Shown here piece by piece: positions 43,927 to 52,784 of a DNA stretch of 64,000 nucleotides. This stretch comes from GCA-2733415 sp965178635. Lineage in GTDB: Bacteria; Bacteroidota; Bacteroidia; Flavobacteriales; Flavobacteriaceae. The stretch covers positions 41,696 through 105,695 of the forward strand of contig CBCXVT010000005.1 of the NCBI GenBank assembly GCA_965178635.1, written 5' to 3'. Below the pieces are notes generated by a model that worked only from the letters and a program-made list of their open reading frames with translations, was not told the origin of the DNA and did no database searches. The position numbers were made by a program, and so were the translations under genes. Numbering within the stretch: the stretch's first letter is position 1; every line of letters begins with the position of its first letter.

Positions 43927-45267
43927 ATGAATAAAGTATTAATTAAGAATGCTAACATAGTAAATGAAAATAAAATTTTTCAAGGAGATGTCTATATTGA
44001 AGGCGAGCATATTATTGAAGTGGCTAGTCAAATAAGTGCAAAATCTGCTGATGTTAATGTTTATGATGCAGAGGGGAAATATCTATTACCTGGTGTCATT
44101 GATGATCAAGTTCATTTTAGAGAACCAGGCTTAACACATAAAGCAACAATTGAAACTGAATCTAGAGCAGCTGTAGCTGGCGGCATCACGTCGTTCATAG
44201 AAATGCCGAATACGAATCCGCAAACCACAACTATCGAAGAACTAGATAAGAAATTTAATATAGCCAAAGAATCTTCTTACGCTAATTATTCTTTTATGTT
44301 TGGTGGTACAAACGATAATTTAGATGAAATTTTAAAGGTTGATCCCAAAAACGTAGCTGGGTTAAAATTGTTTTTAGGATCCTCAACAGGTAATATGTTA
44401 GTTGATAATGAAGATGTTTTAGAAAAAATATTTTCAAGTACAGATATGCTTATATCTGTGCATTGTGAAGACGAAGGGACAATAAGAAAAAACCAAGCAG
44501 AATACGTCGCGAAGTTTGGGGATGATATTCCTATGAAGTACCACCCAATTATCAGAAGTGAGGAAGCTTGCTACTTGTCATCATCAAAGGCAATTGAATT
44601 AGCTAAGAAGACCGGGGCAAGATTACATATTTTTCATTTATCAACAGGGAAAGAAACAGCATTGTTTAGAAATGATATTCCTTTAGAAGAAAAGAAAATT
44701 ACAGCTGAAGTATGTGTACATCATTTGTGGTTTTCCGATAAAGATTATCATGAAAAAGGAACACTTATTAAATGGAACCCTGCAGTAAAAACAGAACAAG
44801 ATAGAGCTGCACTTTGGGAAGCTTTATTAGATGATAGAATTGATGTTATAGCTACTGATCATGCGCCACATACGAAAGAGGAAAAAGCAAATATCTATAC
44901 TAAGGCGCCTTCAGGTGGGCCCTTAGTGCAACATGCTTTAGTGAGTATATTGGAGGCTTATCATGATGGTAAAATTAAGTTAGAAAAGATTGTGGAGAAA
45001 ATGTGTCACAATCCAGCTAAACTTTTTAAAATAGAAAATAGAGGTTATATTAAACCTGGCTATTTTGCAGATGTAGTTTTGGTTGACATGAATAAACCTT
45101 GGTCTGTTACTGAAGATAATATATTTTATAAATGTGGTTGGTCACCTTTTGAAGGTAATACATTTAAATCAAGAGTTTCACACACTTTTGTTAACGGACA
45201 GTTAGTGTATAAAAACTTTAAGTTTTATGATATTAAAAACGGCCAACGATTAACTTTTGATAGGTAG
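43927..45267 (+). CDS. pyrC: Dihydroorotase
   Basis: Interconverts carbamoyl-aspartate and dihydroorotate in pyrimidine synthesis. The 446-residue amidohydrolase has DDQVHFREPGLTHK (about residues 59-72), AGLKLFLGSSTGNML (probable carboxylated Lys), SVHCEDEG, LHIFHLSTG and ATDHAPHT (catalytic Asp). In the first motif the usual H-x-H is Q-x-H; I believe this is shared by Bacteroidota enzymes, and the sequence could also fit the allantoinase/dihydropyrimidinase group. 14 bp after the glycosyltransferase. Confidence 0.92.
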   Translation: MNKVLIKNANIVNENKIFQGDVYIEGEHIIEVASQISAKSADVNVYDAEGKYLLPGVIDDQVHFREPGLTHKATIETESRAAVAGGITSFIEMPNTNPQTTTIEELDKKFNIAKESSYANYSFMFGGTNDNLDEILKVDPKNVAGLKLFLGSSTGNMLVDNEDVLEKIFSSTDMLISVHCEDEGTIRKNQAEYVAKFGDDIPMKYHPIIRSEEACYLSSSKAIELAKKTGARLHIFHLSTGKETALFRNDIPLEEKKITAEVCVHHLWFSDKDYHEKGTLIKWNPAVKTEQDRAALWEALLDDRIDVIATDHAPHTKEEKANIYTKAPSGGPLVQHALVSILEAYHDGKIKLEKIVEKMCHNPAKLFKIENRGYIKPGYFADVVLVDMNKPWSVTEDNIFYKCGWSPFEGNTFKSRVSHTFVNGQLVYKNFKFYDIKNGQRLTFDR

Positions 45268-45269
45268 TT

Positions 45270-45662
45270 ATGAATAAAATTCTGATGATAATTTTTCTTG
45301 TTTTTATCTCTTGTGATAAAACGTTTAAAGCTCCGGAGCCTGAACAGCTTATTGAGCAAAATGTTATGGAAGATATATTGTACGATATAAAACTACTTAA
45401 AGCTTCAAAAAGTAAAAGTTATAGAGTTTTAAAAGATAATAACATACAGGTTGATGCTTATATCTATGAGAAGTATAAACTAGATAGTATTACTCTTCGA
45501 GAAAACATAGCTTATTATGCTTCAGGGTCTTTTAAAACATATAAAGAAATAGAAAACAATATTAAACTTCGTTTTGAAGTAGAAAAGGAAAAAATTAAAA
45601 AAGAGATTGAAGAGAGAGATAGTTTAAAGAAAACTAAAGATAGTCTTGATTCAGTAAAGTAA
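45270..45662 (+). CDS. DUF4296 lipoprotein
   Basis: A 130-residue lipoprotein: MNKILMIIFLVFISCDKTF with lipidation Cys at residue 15. The DUF4296 core follows (about 20-105: LIEQNVMEDILYDIKLLKA), ending in a charged, probably coiled-coil helix (EKEKIKKEIEERDSLKKTK). It starts 2 bp after the pyrC stop. Function unknown; the position after pyrC is typical for flavobacteria. Confidence 0.88.
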   Translation: MNKILMIIFLVFISCDKTFKAPEPEQLIEQNVMEDILYDIKLLKASKSKSYRVLKDNNIQVDAYIYEKYKLDSITLRENIAYYASGSFKTYKEIENNIKLRFEVEKEKIKKEIEERDSLKKTKDSLDSVK

Positions 45663-45686
45663 TAATTACTTATAAATCTCAGGTAA

Positions 45687-45735
45687 ATGCAAATCGTCGA
45701 TAAAATTTATTTTTTATCGACGATTTGCATTTTTG
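45687..45735 (+). terminator. Terminator with 19-bp perfect stem after the DUF4296 gene
   Basis: Arms 45687-45705 and 45712-45730 are perfect complements around a 6-nt loop, and a short T-run follows. Unusually long stem for an intrinsic terminator. Confidence 0.8.
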
Positions 45736-45869
45736 TTAAATAATCAATAATCAAACACAAACAATGCATATTTTACAGGTTTTAATGTTTAAAAATAAAT
45801 ATAACTGTGTTGTTTGTTTAGAGAGTTAAATTATTTGTATAATGAGTAGTGTTAGTTGTTGGCTTTCAG

Positions 45870-45900
45870 TTTGTTATGTGTGTATTTTGACTTACTTTTG
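45870..45900 (+). promoter_or_regulatory. Promoter of the OmpA-family gene
   Basis: TTTG at 45870-45873, 19-nt spacer, TACTTTTG at 45893-45900: a full match to the Bacteroidota consensus. The start codon lies 41 nt after the -7 box. Confidence 0.85.
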
Positions 45901-45941
45901 CAAACTGAATAGACTAAACTAGCCAAATTTGGTTTAAATTG

Positions 45942-47549
45942 ATGAAAATGAAAAAAGGAATATTATTTGTTTTATTGTTTGTATGTACATTAACAATGCA
46001 TGCTCAAGATATTATTGAATCTAATACTGGAGAAACGATTACCGGGATTGAAAGTGCTAAATCAGATGTGTTAACTGCTAATTTTGATTTTGTTGTGACA
46101 GATACTGGAGTAAACAGTAAACAGCACGAGTATGGTTCAGGGTTTTTTAAGCAAAAATACATCATTATATCAGCAAAGAAAATCGGAGGAATTGGAGGAA
46201 AGAAAGACCCATTAACTGGTGAGCCTCATACGCAAATTTATTGTGCTACAATTAAAAAAACAGGAGATTTAGATAGGCCATCTTTATATTCAACTATTTT
46301 AAATACAGATGATAACGAAGGGACTATTACATTTTCTCCAAATCAACAAGTAGTGTATTATACAAGAAGTTTATTGGGTGATAAAAGAAATTATCAATTA
46401 TTTAGAGCAAAAGATCCATTGAAAAATGGACGATGGATGGAGGAGAAGAAAATTCATTTTAGTAGTTCTAAATATTCAATCGAAAACCCTTATGTGTCAG
46501 AAGATGGTAAAACTATGTATTTCTCATCTGATATGCCTGGAGGTGAAGGAGGCTATGATTTGTATTCTGTAAATATTAATGAAGATGGAACATTTGATAA
46601 TCCTGTAAACCTTGGTAAAGCTGTAAACACAGCTAATGATGAACGTACACCATATGTTGATGATGATAATAAGTATTTATACTTTGCATCTAATGGTCAT
46701 AACACAATGGGAGGTTTAGATGTGTTTAGAGCAAGAAACACAAAAGGGGAGTATATACGTGTTTTAAATTTAGGACCTACAATTAATACCCCAGAAGATG
46801 ATTATGCGTTTATGTTAGCTAATGAGAAACGTGGTTATGTAACTTCTGCAAAAGAAGGCGGAGAAGGTGGGTCAGATGTATATAAATTACGTTTAAACTA
46901 TAATAAACAGTTATTAAAAGGTTCAGTTAAAGATGCGCTAACAAATCAGGTTATTACAACTGCAAATGTTAAAGTTATTGATACTGATGGTAATGAAGTA
47001 GAAATTAATACTACAAAAACAGGAGAGTTTTCTGCTTATGTAGATCCTTATGAAGTATATACTATTGTAACTGATAAAGAAGGGTATGATCAGAATGTTT
47101 TAGATTTACCAACAAATTCAGCCACACAAAGGGTATTTAAAGCTGATGTGGCTTTAGAGCAGACACCTCCAGAAATTGTTGAGGTTGATGGAAAATCAAT
47201 GATTAAAATTGAAAACATCTATTTCGCATTTGATAAGGCTGTAATTAAAGAAGATTCCAAAGTGTCTTTAAATAAAATTGTTAGTGTGTTAAATGATAAT
47301 CCATTAATGAAAATTGAGGTTAATGCCCATACCGATATTAGAGGTTCTGCGCCATATAACTTAAAGTTGTCTAAACGAAGAGCAGCTTCAACTATGAGAT
47401 ATTTGATTTCTAAGGGTATCGCAAAAGAGAGATTGTTGTCAGAAGGTTATGGAGAATCACAGACAATAATTAACTGTGAAGGAAGAGAATGTTCTGATGA
47501 AGAACATGAATTGAACAGAAGGATTGAGTTTGTAATTGTTCCTGAATAA
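45942..47549 (+). CDS. OmpA-family outer-membrane protein with PD40 propeller
   Basis: A 535-residue envelope protein. Signal peptide about 1-21 (CTLTMHAQ); WD40-like beta-propeller (PD40) repeats at about 60-315 (FSPNQQVVYYTRS, VSEDGKTMYFSSDMPGGEGGYDLYSVN, DDNKYLYFASNGHNTMGGLDVFRA); a carboxypeptidase-regulatory-like domain at about 325-405; and an OmpA C-terminal domain at about 420-535 (IYFAFDKAVIKEDS, VNAHTDIRGSAPYNLKLSKRRA, NRRIEF) that binds peptidoglycan. The same order of propeller, CRD and OmpA domains occurs in PorE of the type IX system, but I see no N-terminal TPR, so that assignment is uncertain. Start is ATG 45942 or 45948. Confidence 0.9.
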   Translation: MKMKKGILFVLLFVCTLTMHAQDIIESNTGETITGIESAKSDVLTANFDFVVTDTGVNSKQHEYGSGFFKQKYIIISAKKIGGIGGKKDPLTGEPHTQIYCATIKKTGDLDRPSLYSTILNTDDNEGTITFSPNQQVVYYTRSLLGDKRNYQLFRAKDPLKNGRWMEEKKIHFSSSKYSIENPYVSEDGKTMYFSSDMPGGEGGYDLYSVNINEDGTFDNPVNLGKAVNTANDERTPYVDDDNKYLYFASNGHNTMGGLDVFRARNTKGEYIRVLNLGPTINTPEDDYAFMLANEKRGYVTSAKEGGEGGSDVYKLRLNYNKQLLKGSVKDALTNQVITTANVKVIDTDGNEVEINTTKTGEFSAYVDPYEVYTIVTDKEGYDQNVLDLPTNSATQRVFKADVALEQTPPEIVEVDGKSMIKIENIYFAFDKAVIKEDSKVSLNKIVSVLNDNPLMKIEVNAHTDIRGSAPYNLKLSKRRAASTMRYLISKGIAKERLLSEGYGESQTIINCEGRECSDEEHELNRRIEFVIVPE

Positions 47550-47574
47550 CAATTTAAGTTTTAGAGTTGTTAAG

Positions 47575-47600
47575 AGCCACACATTTTGTGTGGCTTTTTT
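47575..47600 (+). terminator. Terminator after the OmpA-family gene
   Basis: A 9-bp stem (AGCCACACA with TGTGTGGCT), 3-nt loop, T-tract. Confidence 0.88.
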
Positions 47601-47851
47601 ATGTCAAAAAAACAAATGAACACTTCGTCGATTTTATATGTATTTCATCTAATCACTCATTCTGTTAAAGATAATATAACAGATATTAATACTTAATAAG
47701 TATTTGTGGTAATATCATTTGTTTTCTTGAATATATCAAAGTCGAAACATTGATTATCAGCAGATTAAGTGTTGGTGGTGTTTTTTTATATGTTATAAAA
47801 ACCATAAGTTTGTAATTGTAAATTTAATCTAACCAATTAAAAAGAGTAAAA
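47601..47851. other. AT-rich intergenic region before the small lipoprotein gene
   Basis: About 250 bp without an open frame of note. It contains no repeat, tRNA or strong hairpin that I can see. A TAAGTTTG box at 47805-47812 on the plus strand fits TAnnTTTG and would start transcription about 35 nt before the small lipoprotein. Confidence 0.5.
47805..47812 (+). promoter_or_regulatory. -7 box for the 53-residue lipoprotein gene
   Basis: TAAGTTTG fits TAnnTTTG, 39 nt before the ATG. No -33 box at suitable spacing. Confidence 0.45.
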
Positions 47852-48013
47852 ATGAAACGATCAGTAGTATTAATAGCAGTTTTGTCAATTTTATTAGCGT
47901 CTTGTGGGGGAAGCGGATGGAGTTGTAAAAAGCGTTATTGTGATATCAAAAAAGTTGATATTGTTAAAAAAGAAATAATGTTTCCTGAAAAAGTTGTTCT
48001 TGTTCAACCTTAA
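47852..48013 (+). CDS. Small cysteine-containing lipoprotein, 53 residues
   Basis: A short gene. The protein begins MKRSVVLIAVLSILLASCGG, a clean lipoprotein signal with lipidation Cys at residue 18, and continues GSGWSCKKRYC with two further cysteines, then DIKKVDIVKKEIMFPEKVV, to the stop. It has its own -7 box (47805-47812) and its own terminator (48036-48071), so it is a real single-gene unit. After processing only about 36 residues remain on the membrane. Function unknown. Confidence 0.75.
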   Translation: MKRSVVLIAVLSILLASCGGSGWSCKKRYCDIKKVDIVKKEIMFPEKVVLVQP

Positions 48014-48035
48014 ATGAAGTATGTTACATAAAAAT

Positions 48036-48071
48036 AAAAAAGAGGATTAGTGGTTGCTAATCCTCTTTTTT
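48036..48071. terminator. Bidirectional terminator between the small lipoprotein and murI
   Basis: A 15-bp stem (A6-GAGGATTAG with its complement) and 6-nt loop between convergent genes. Confidence 0.9.
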
Positions 48072-48076
48072 ATTTT

Positions 48077-48868
48077 TTAAAATTCTAATTCGGTAATTAC
48101 ATAGCCTCCTTTCAGAAAACTAGTTAAGACAGTTTTATCTGTATTTGTGTAAAACTGATAACTATTCTCTGGTTTAATGATATCATTGTTGCTGAAGTTA
48201 GTTTTTTTTAAAACTGCTCTTACTTGTGTAGCAACTGCTTTGCCAGAGTCAATAATAGTAATATCTCCAGGTAATAATTGCTCAATTTGTTTTATAAGAA
48301 ATGGATAATGTGAGCAACCTAACACAAGGTAATCAATGTTATTTGCTAGCATTGGTTTTAGATACTCACGGAGTAATTTAGTCATGTCATCAGACTCAAT
48401 TTTGCCAGATTCAATTAACTCAACTAAACCCTTTCCGATTTGTTCAGTAATTTTAATGTTTTCAGAATATAATTCTGATGTGTTGTAAAATAGTTCACTA
48501 GTAAGTGTGCCTTTTGTAGCAAGGATTCCTATAGATTTTGTTTTGGTCTGTAATGCTGCAGGTTTGATGGCTGGTTCTATACCAATAAAAGGTACGTCAT
48601 AGTTAGCTCTTAAGTATTTTATTGCGTTTGTTGTGGCGGTATTGCATGCGACAACAATAATTTTACAACCTTTTTCAATTAATAATTCGGTGTTTTTTAT
48701 GCAAAGATTAATAATTTCTTGTTTGCTTTTTTGTCCGTAAGGCGCGTTTTTACTGTCCGCTAAGTAAATTGTATGTTCATTTGGAAGTAATTGATGGATT
48801 TCTTTCCATATGGAAATTCCACCAATACCAGAATCAAAAATGCCTATAGGGTTACTGTTGTGTGTCAT
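48077..48868 (-). CDS. murI: Glutamate racemase
   Basis: Makes D-glutamate for peptidoglycan. The 263-residue protein has IGIFDSGIGGISIW (about residues 8-21, with the first catalytic region), YLADSKNAPYGQK, VVACNTATTNAI (catalytic Cys) and LGCSHYPFL (second catalytic Cys). The start at 48868 (MTHNSNPIGIFDSG) is chosen because homology begins there; an in-frame ATG at 48913 would add 15 non-conserved residues. Confidence 0.95.
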   Translation of the reverse strand: MTHNSNPIGIFDSGIGGISIWKEIHQLLPNEHTIYLADSKNAPYGQKSKQEIINLCIKNTELLIEKGCKIIVVACNTATTNAIKYLRANYDVPFIGIEPAIKPAALQTKTKSIGILATKGTLTSELFYNTSELYSENIKITEQIGKGLVELIESGKIESDDMTKLLREYLKPMLANNIDYLVLGCSHYPFLIKQIEQLLPGDITIIDSGKAVATQVRAVLKKTNFSNNDIIKPENSYQFYTNTDKTVLTSFLKGGYVITELEF

Positions 48869-48934
48869 ACTTAAAATGCCACTACAAGATAACATAGTTA
48901 TTTGTAATGGCATTTATGAATTGTAATTTATAAA

Positions 48935-50167
48935 CTAAGAAACTGCTTTCAGTTGGCTTAATTTAGATTTTGTTAACTTTTTTTCTGAGTATGCTTTGTC
49001 AACAGTTAGTTCTTTGTCTTCTGAACTTGGCAATTCAAACATTGCATCAGTTAAAATAGATTCACATAATGAACGCAAGCCTCTTGCTCCTAACTTGTAT
49101 TCAATTGCTTTTGTTACAATAAACTCAAGAGCGTCATCTGTAATTTCAAAGGTAATGTCATCCATAGCAAACAATTTTTGATATTGCTTGATAATGGCAT
49201 TTTTAGGCTCTGTTAGTATAGCTCTAAGCGTTTTAGTGTCTAAAGGATTCATGTGGGTTAATACAGGTAGACGACCAATAATCTCAGGGATTAATCCAAA
49301 ATCTTTTAAATCTTTTGGGGTAATGTATTGCAATAAATTTTCCTCATCAATTTTATCATCATCTTTAGAAGCACTATAACCAACAGCTTGCATATTTAAA
49401 CGCTTAGTAATAACACGTTCGATACCATCAAATGCACCTCCTGCAATAAACAAGATATTTTCGGTATTCACTTCAATGAATTTTTGATCAGGATGCTTTC
49501 TACCTCCTTTTGGTGGTACATTTACAACAGTTCCTTCCAATAACTTTAATAAAGCTTGCTGTACACCTTCTCCAGATACATCTCTGGTGATGGATGGATT
49601 ATCGCTTTTACGTGCAATTTTATCAATTTCGTCAATAAAAACGATTCCTTTTTCTGCCTTCTCTAAATTGTAATCAGCTGCTTGTAGTAAACGTGTTAAA
49701 ATAGTTTCAACATCTTCACCAACATAACCAGCTTCTGTTAATACTGTTGCATCAACAATGGCCAGAGGTACGTTTAACATTTTAGAAATGGTTTTTGCCA
49801 TTAATGTTTTACCAGTACCAGTTTGCCCAACCATGATGATGTTTGATTTTTGTATTTCAATATCATCATCACTGCTTGGTTGCAATAATCTTTTATAGTG
49901 ATTATATACTGCCACAGACATTACTTTTTTACTGTAATCTTGGCCAATAATGTATTGGTCAAGGAAGTTTTTAATGTCCTTTGGTTTTCTTAAACTTAAT
50001 TCTGCGGATAGGTTTTCATTATCATCTTCTGTTGATTCTTCTAACACTATACCATGTGCTTGTTCAATACATTTGTCGCAAATATGCGCATCTAAACCAG
50101 CTATTAATAAGCTAGTTTCGGGTTTTTTTCTCCCACAAAATGAACAAGATAATTCTTCTTTCGCCAT
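48935..50167 (-). CDS. clpX: ATP-dependent Clp protease ATP-binding subunit ClpX
   Basis: Unfolds substrates and feeds them to ClpP. The 410-residue protein has the zinc-binding domain CSFCGRKK...CDKC (residues 8-36), Walker A VGQTGTGKTLMAKT (about 114-127), Walker B GIVFIDEIDKIAR and the sensor/pore region. Starts 2 bp after clpP on the same strand. Confidence 0.98.
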   Translation of the reverse strand: MAKEELSCSFCGRKKPETSLLIAGLDAHICDKCIEQAHGIVLEESTEDDNENLSAELSLRKPKDIKNFLDQYIIGQDYSKKVMSVAVYNHYKRLLQPSSDDDIEIQKSNIIMVGQTGTGKTLMAKTISKMLNVPLAIVDATVLTEAGYVGEDVETILTRLLQAADYNLEKAEKGIVFIDEIDKIARKSDNPSITRDVSGEGVQQALLKLLEGTVVNVPPKGGRKHPDQKFIEVNTENILFIAGGAFDGIERVITKRLNMQAVGYSASKDDDKIDEENLLQYITPKDLKDFGLIPEIIGRLPVLTHMNPLDTKTLRAILTEPKNAIIKQYQKLFAMDDITFEITDDALEFIVTKAIEYKLGARGLRSLCESILTDAMFELPSSEDKELTVDKAYSEKKLTKSKLSQLKAVS

Positions 50168-50169
50168 TT

Positions 50170-50841
50170 TTATCTTACTAAAATTTCATCAATCATTCCA
50201 TATTCCTTTGCTCTATCTGCTCTCATCCAATAATCTCTATCTGAATCATTATACACTTTATCATACTCTTGACCTGAGTGCTTAGAGATGATTTCGTATA
50301 ACTCTTTTTTTAAAGTCAAGATTTCTCTAGCAGTAATTTCAATATCACTAGCTTGTCCTTGAGCTCCACCTAATGGTTGGTGAATCATTACTCTTGAGTG
50401 TGTTAATCCAGATCGTTTTCCTGCTGCTCCGGCACATAATAATACAGCTCCCATTGAAGCAGCCATACCAGTACAGATTGTTGCAACATCTGGTTTGATG
50501 AACTGCATAGTGTCATAAATGCCTAAACCGGCATAAACGCCACCTCCTGGTGAGTTGATATATATTTGAATGTCTTTTGAAGCATCAATACTTTCTAAAA
50601 ATAATAATTGAGCTTGAACAACATTTGCAACCTGATCATTAATTCCTGTTCCTAAAAAGATAATTCTATCCATCATTAAACGAGAAAATACATCAAAAAT
50701 AGCAACGTTCATTTGTCTTTCTTCAACAATATTAGGCGTCATACCTTGTGGGTACATTGAGCTTAATATTTTATCATAATGCATACTGTTTATGCCATGG
50801 TGCTTAGTTGCGTATTTTTCAAATTCTTTACCGTAATCCAT
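50170..50841 (-). CDS. clpP: ATP-dependent Clp protease proteolytic subunit ClpP
   Basis: Serine protease that forms a double seven-subunit ring. The 223-residue protein shows the catalytic Ser in CTGMAASMGAVLLCAG and the His in HSRVMIHQPLGGAQGQ; the catalytic Asp is in the DRDYWM region near the C terminus. The N-terminal stretch of about 30 residues is typical of a propeptide region. Upstream is trigger factor with a terminator in between. Confidence 0.98.
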   Translation of the reverse strand: MDYGKEFEKYATKHHGINSMHYDKILSSMYPQGMTPNIVEERQMNVAIFDVFSRLMMDRIIFLGTGINDQVANVVQAQLLFLESIDASKDIQIYINSPGGGVYAGLGIYDTMQFIKPDVATICTGMAASMGAVLLCAGAAGKRSGLTHSRVMIHQPLGGAQGQASDIEITAREILTLKKELYEIISKHSGQEYDKVYNDSDRDYWMRADRAKEYGMIDEILVR

Positions 50842-50872
50842 ATTTTAAACTATATTTTTTATCAATTTAAAC

Positions 50873-50903
50873 AAAAAAGCGTCAAACAGAAAGTTTAACG
50901 CCT
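50873..50903 (-). terminator. Terminator after trigger factor
   Basis: A 9-bp stem (one G-T pair), 50879-50887 with 50893-50901, followed by six T on the minus strand. It may partly insulate clpP-clpX from tig. Confidence 0.8.
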
Positions 50904-50931
50904 TAAAGATACTCAAATTTTTGTGTTATTT

Positions 50932-52254
50932 TTAACTGTAAACTTCCTTAATGAACTCTTCGTAGTTCAATTCTTTAACTTTTAAGTTCACGTTGTCTTT
51001 ATAGAACGCTAATAATTTCTGACTCACTAATTGTTCGCTTAATTTTCTAGCTTCATCTTGGTTAGATAATACTCTAGCAACAATTCCCTCTAATTCTTCA
51101 TCAGATGGGTTTGTTTGACCAAATTGTGCCATTTGTACTTTTACCATTTCAGTAGTGTGAGATTTTAAATCTTCAAACTGAACTTGAATGTCGTTTTCTT
51201 TTAAAAGCTTTCCTTCAATTAATTGGTAGCGTAATGCCTTTTCAGATTTAGCAAACTCTTCTTTAGCTTGTTCTTCAGTTAGTGGGTTTTCACCAGCAGT
51301 TTGCATCCACTTTTCTAAGAATGTTTGTGGTAAATCAAACTTTGTGTTTTCAACTAAGTGTTCTGTAACATCGTTTAATAAACGTTGGTCTGCTTGTTGA
51401 GCAAATTGCTTAGCAGCATCGTCTTTTAAACGTGCTTTTAATTCATCTTCTGAAGTTACAGCGTCTTTACCAAATAACTTATCAAAGAATTCCTGATTCA
51501 TTTCAGCAGCTTCTCTTTTGTTTGTTTCAGTTATTTCAAAAGTTACTTCAGTATCTAAGCCATTACCTACTTCTGGGCTCACTTTTAAAGCACCTGTCAA
51601 GTCATGATCATTGTTAAATAAACTCTTAGTTTTTAATGTGATAACATCTCCAGATTTAGCGTTTAAAAACTTATCAGTGTTACGTTTACCTTTAATTTTA
51701 TCTAAGGTAATTGTAGTTGTGTTTTCAATGCTATTGTCTTCATTTTTGAAAATTCCAGTAAATTCAGTCTCTTTAGAAACTTCAGTTACGGGAGAAATTT
51801 TACCGTATTGTTTTCTGATGTTTTCTATTTGATCGTTAATAGTTTTATCATCAGCAACAATGTTGTATTGCGTAATTGCTTTTTTGTTTTTTAAAGTCAC
51901 ATCAAACTCAGGGGCAAGACCTAATTCAAATTGAAAAGAGAAGTTTTCAGCATCCCAGTTTAAATCTTCTTGAGCTCTTGGTAAAGGGTTACCTAGTAAG
52001 TCTAACTTTTCTTCAGTTAAATACTTGTTTAGGTTTTCTTGTATTAATTTATTTACTTCATCAACTAAAATAGCTTTACCGTACTGCTTTTTTACCATTC
52101 CCATTGGTACATGACCTTTACGGAAACCTGGTATATTAGCTTGCTTGCGGTAATCTGTAAGCACTTTTTCTACTTTTTCATTATAATCGTTCTTCTCAAT
52201 TGCTACGGTTACAACCGCATTAAGTGCGTCAATGTTTTCTCTTGTAATGTTCAT
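50932..52254 (-). CDS. tig: Trigger factor
   Basis: Ribosome-bound chaperone and peptidyl-prolyl isomerase for nascent chains. The 440-residue protein has the ribosome-binding loop NIPGFRKGHVPMGMVKKQYG (short core GFRKGHVPMG, about residues 39-48) and a long helical C-terminal arm. The central FKBP-like domain is only loosely conserved, as in other Bacteroidota. Upstream of clpP-clpX as in many bacteria. Confidence 0.95.
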   Translation of the reverse strand: MNITRENIDALNAVVTVAIEKNDYNEKVEKVLTDYRKQANIPGFRKGHVPMGMVKKQYGKAILVDEVNKLIQENLNKYLTEEKLDLLGNPLPRAQEDLNWDAENFSFQFELGLAPEFDVTLKNKKAITQYNIVADDKTINDQIENIRKQYGKISPVTEVSKETEFTGIFKNEDNSIENTTTITLDKIKGKRNTDKFLNAKSGDVITLKTKSLFNNDHDLTGALKVSPEVGNGLDTEVTFEITETNKREAAEMNQEFFDKLFGKDAVTSEDELKARLKDDAAKQFAQQADQRLLNDVTEHLVENTKFDLPQTFLEKWMQTAGENPLTEEQAKEEFAKSEKALRYQLIEGKLLKENDIQVQFEDLKSHTTEMVKVQMAQFGQTNPSDEELEGIVARVLSNQDEARKLSEQLVSQKLLAFYKDNVNLKVKELNYEEFIKEVYS

Positions 52255-52336
52255 GATAATCTATTTAAAATAGCTAAAATTAGGGTGCAAAAATAACACA
52301 AATTTGTGAGCTTGCAAATTTTTAATTTGTTGGTTT

Positions 52337-52705
52337 TTAATCTGTTTTGTTCTTGTTGTCAATCAATTTGTATAATACCGATTGTGTTATGGATAATAAA
52401 ATACTAAAGAGTAGTGCTGAAAATAATCCAGATGCAGAAAATCCACTTATAAAATAATCTGCCAAAAGTACCATTGATGCATTAATGACTAATAGAAATA
52501 ATCCTAAAGTAACGATAGTTAATGGTATTGTAAAGAAAATTAAAACCGGACGTATTAAGGTGTTTAATAATCCTAATACTATAGCGACAAGTATAGCGGT
52601 TGTGTAGCTTTCAATGGCTATTCCTGGCACTATGTTGGAAAGCACAAAGACAGCTATGGCACTCAGTAATGTTTTTAAAATGTAATTCATATTATTTCTT
52701 TTCAT
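52337..52705 (-). CDS. Small membrane protein, phage-holin (PF04020-like) family
   Basis: A 122-residue protein with four hydrophobic helices: ILKTLLSAIAVFVLSNIVPG, AILVAIVLGLLNTLIRPVL, IPLTIVTLGLFLLVINASMVLLA and LFSALLFSILLSITQSVL. The NTLIRPVL and PLTIVTLGLFLLVINA motifs match a family named for mycobacterial phage holins but widely found in bacterial chromosomes. No phage gene is close. Start at ATG 52705 (MKRNNMNYIL). Confidence 0.82.
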   Translation of the reverse strand: MKRNNMNYILKTLLSAIAVFVLSNIVPGIAIESYTTAILVAIVLGLLNTLIRPVLIFFTIPLTIVTLGLFLLVINASMVLLADYFISGFSASGLFSALLFSILLSITQSVLYKLIDNKNKTD

Positions 52706-52733
52706 GTTTAATACCAAAACTATACCACAAAAA

Positions 52734-52762
52734 AAGCGCTGTCATATTGACAACGCTTTTAG
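52734..52762 (-). terminator. Terminator after the SGNH lipoprotein gene
   Basis: A 13-bp stem with one mismatch/wobble and 3-nt loop, followed by seven T on the minus strand. Confidence 0.88.
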
Positions 52763-52784
52763 TATTTGTATTTAAAACTAGTAA

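Noticed and set aside
52337..52705. Holin-family protein as sign of a prophage
   Set aside because: No other phage gene is near; the family is common in bacterial chromosomes.
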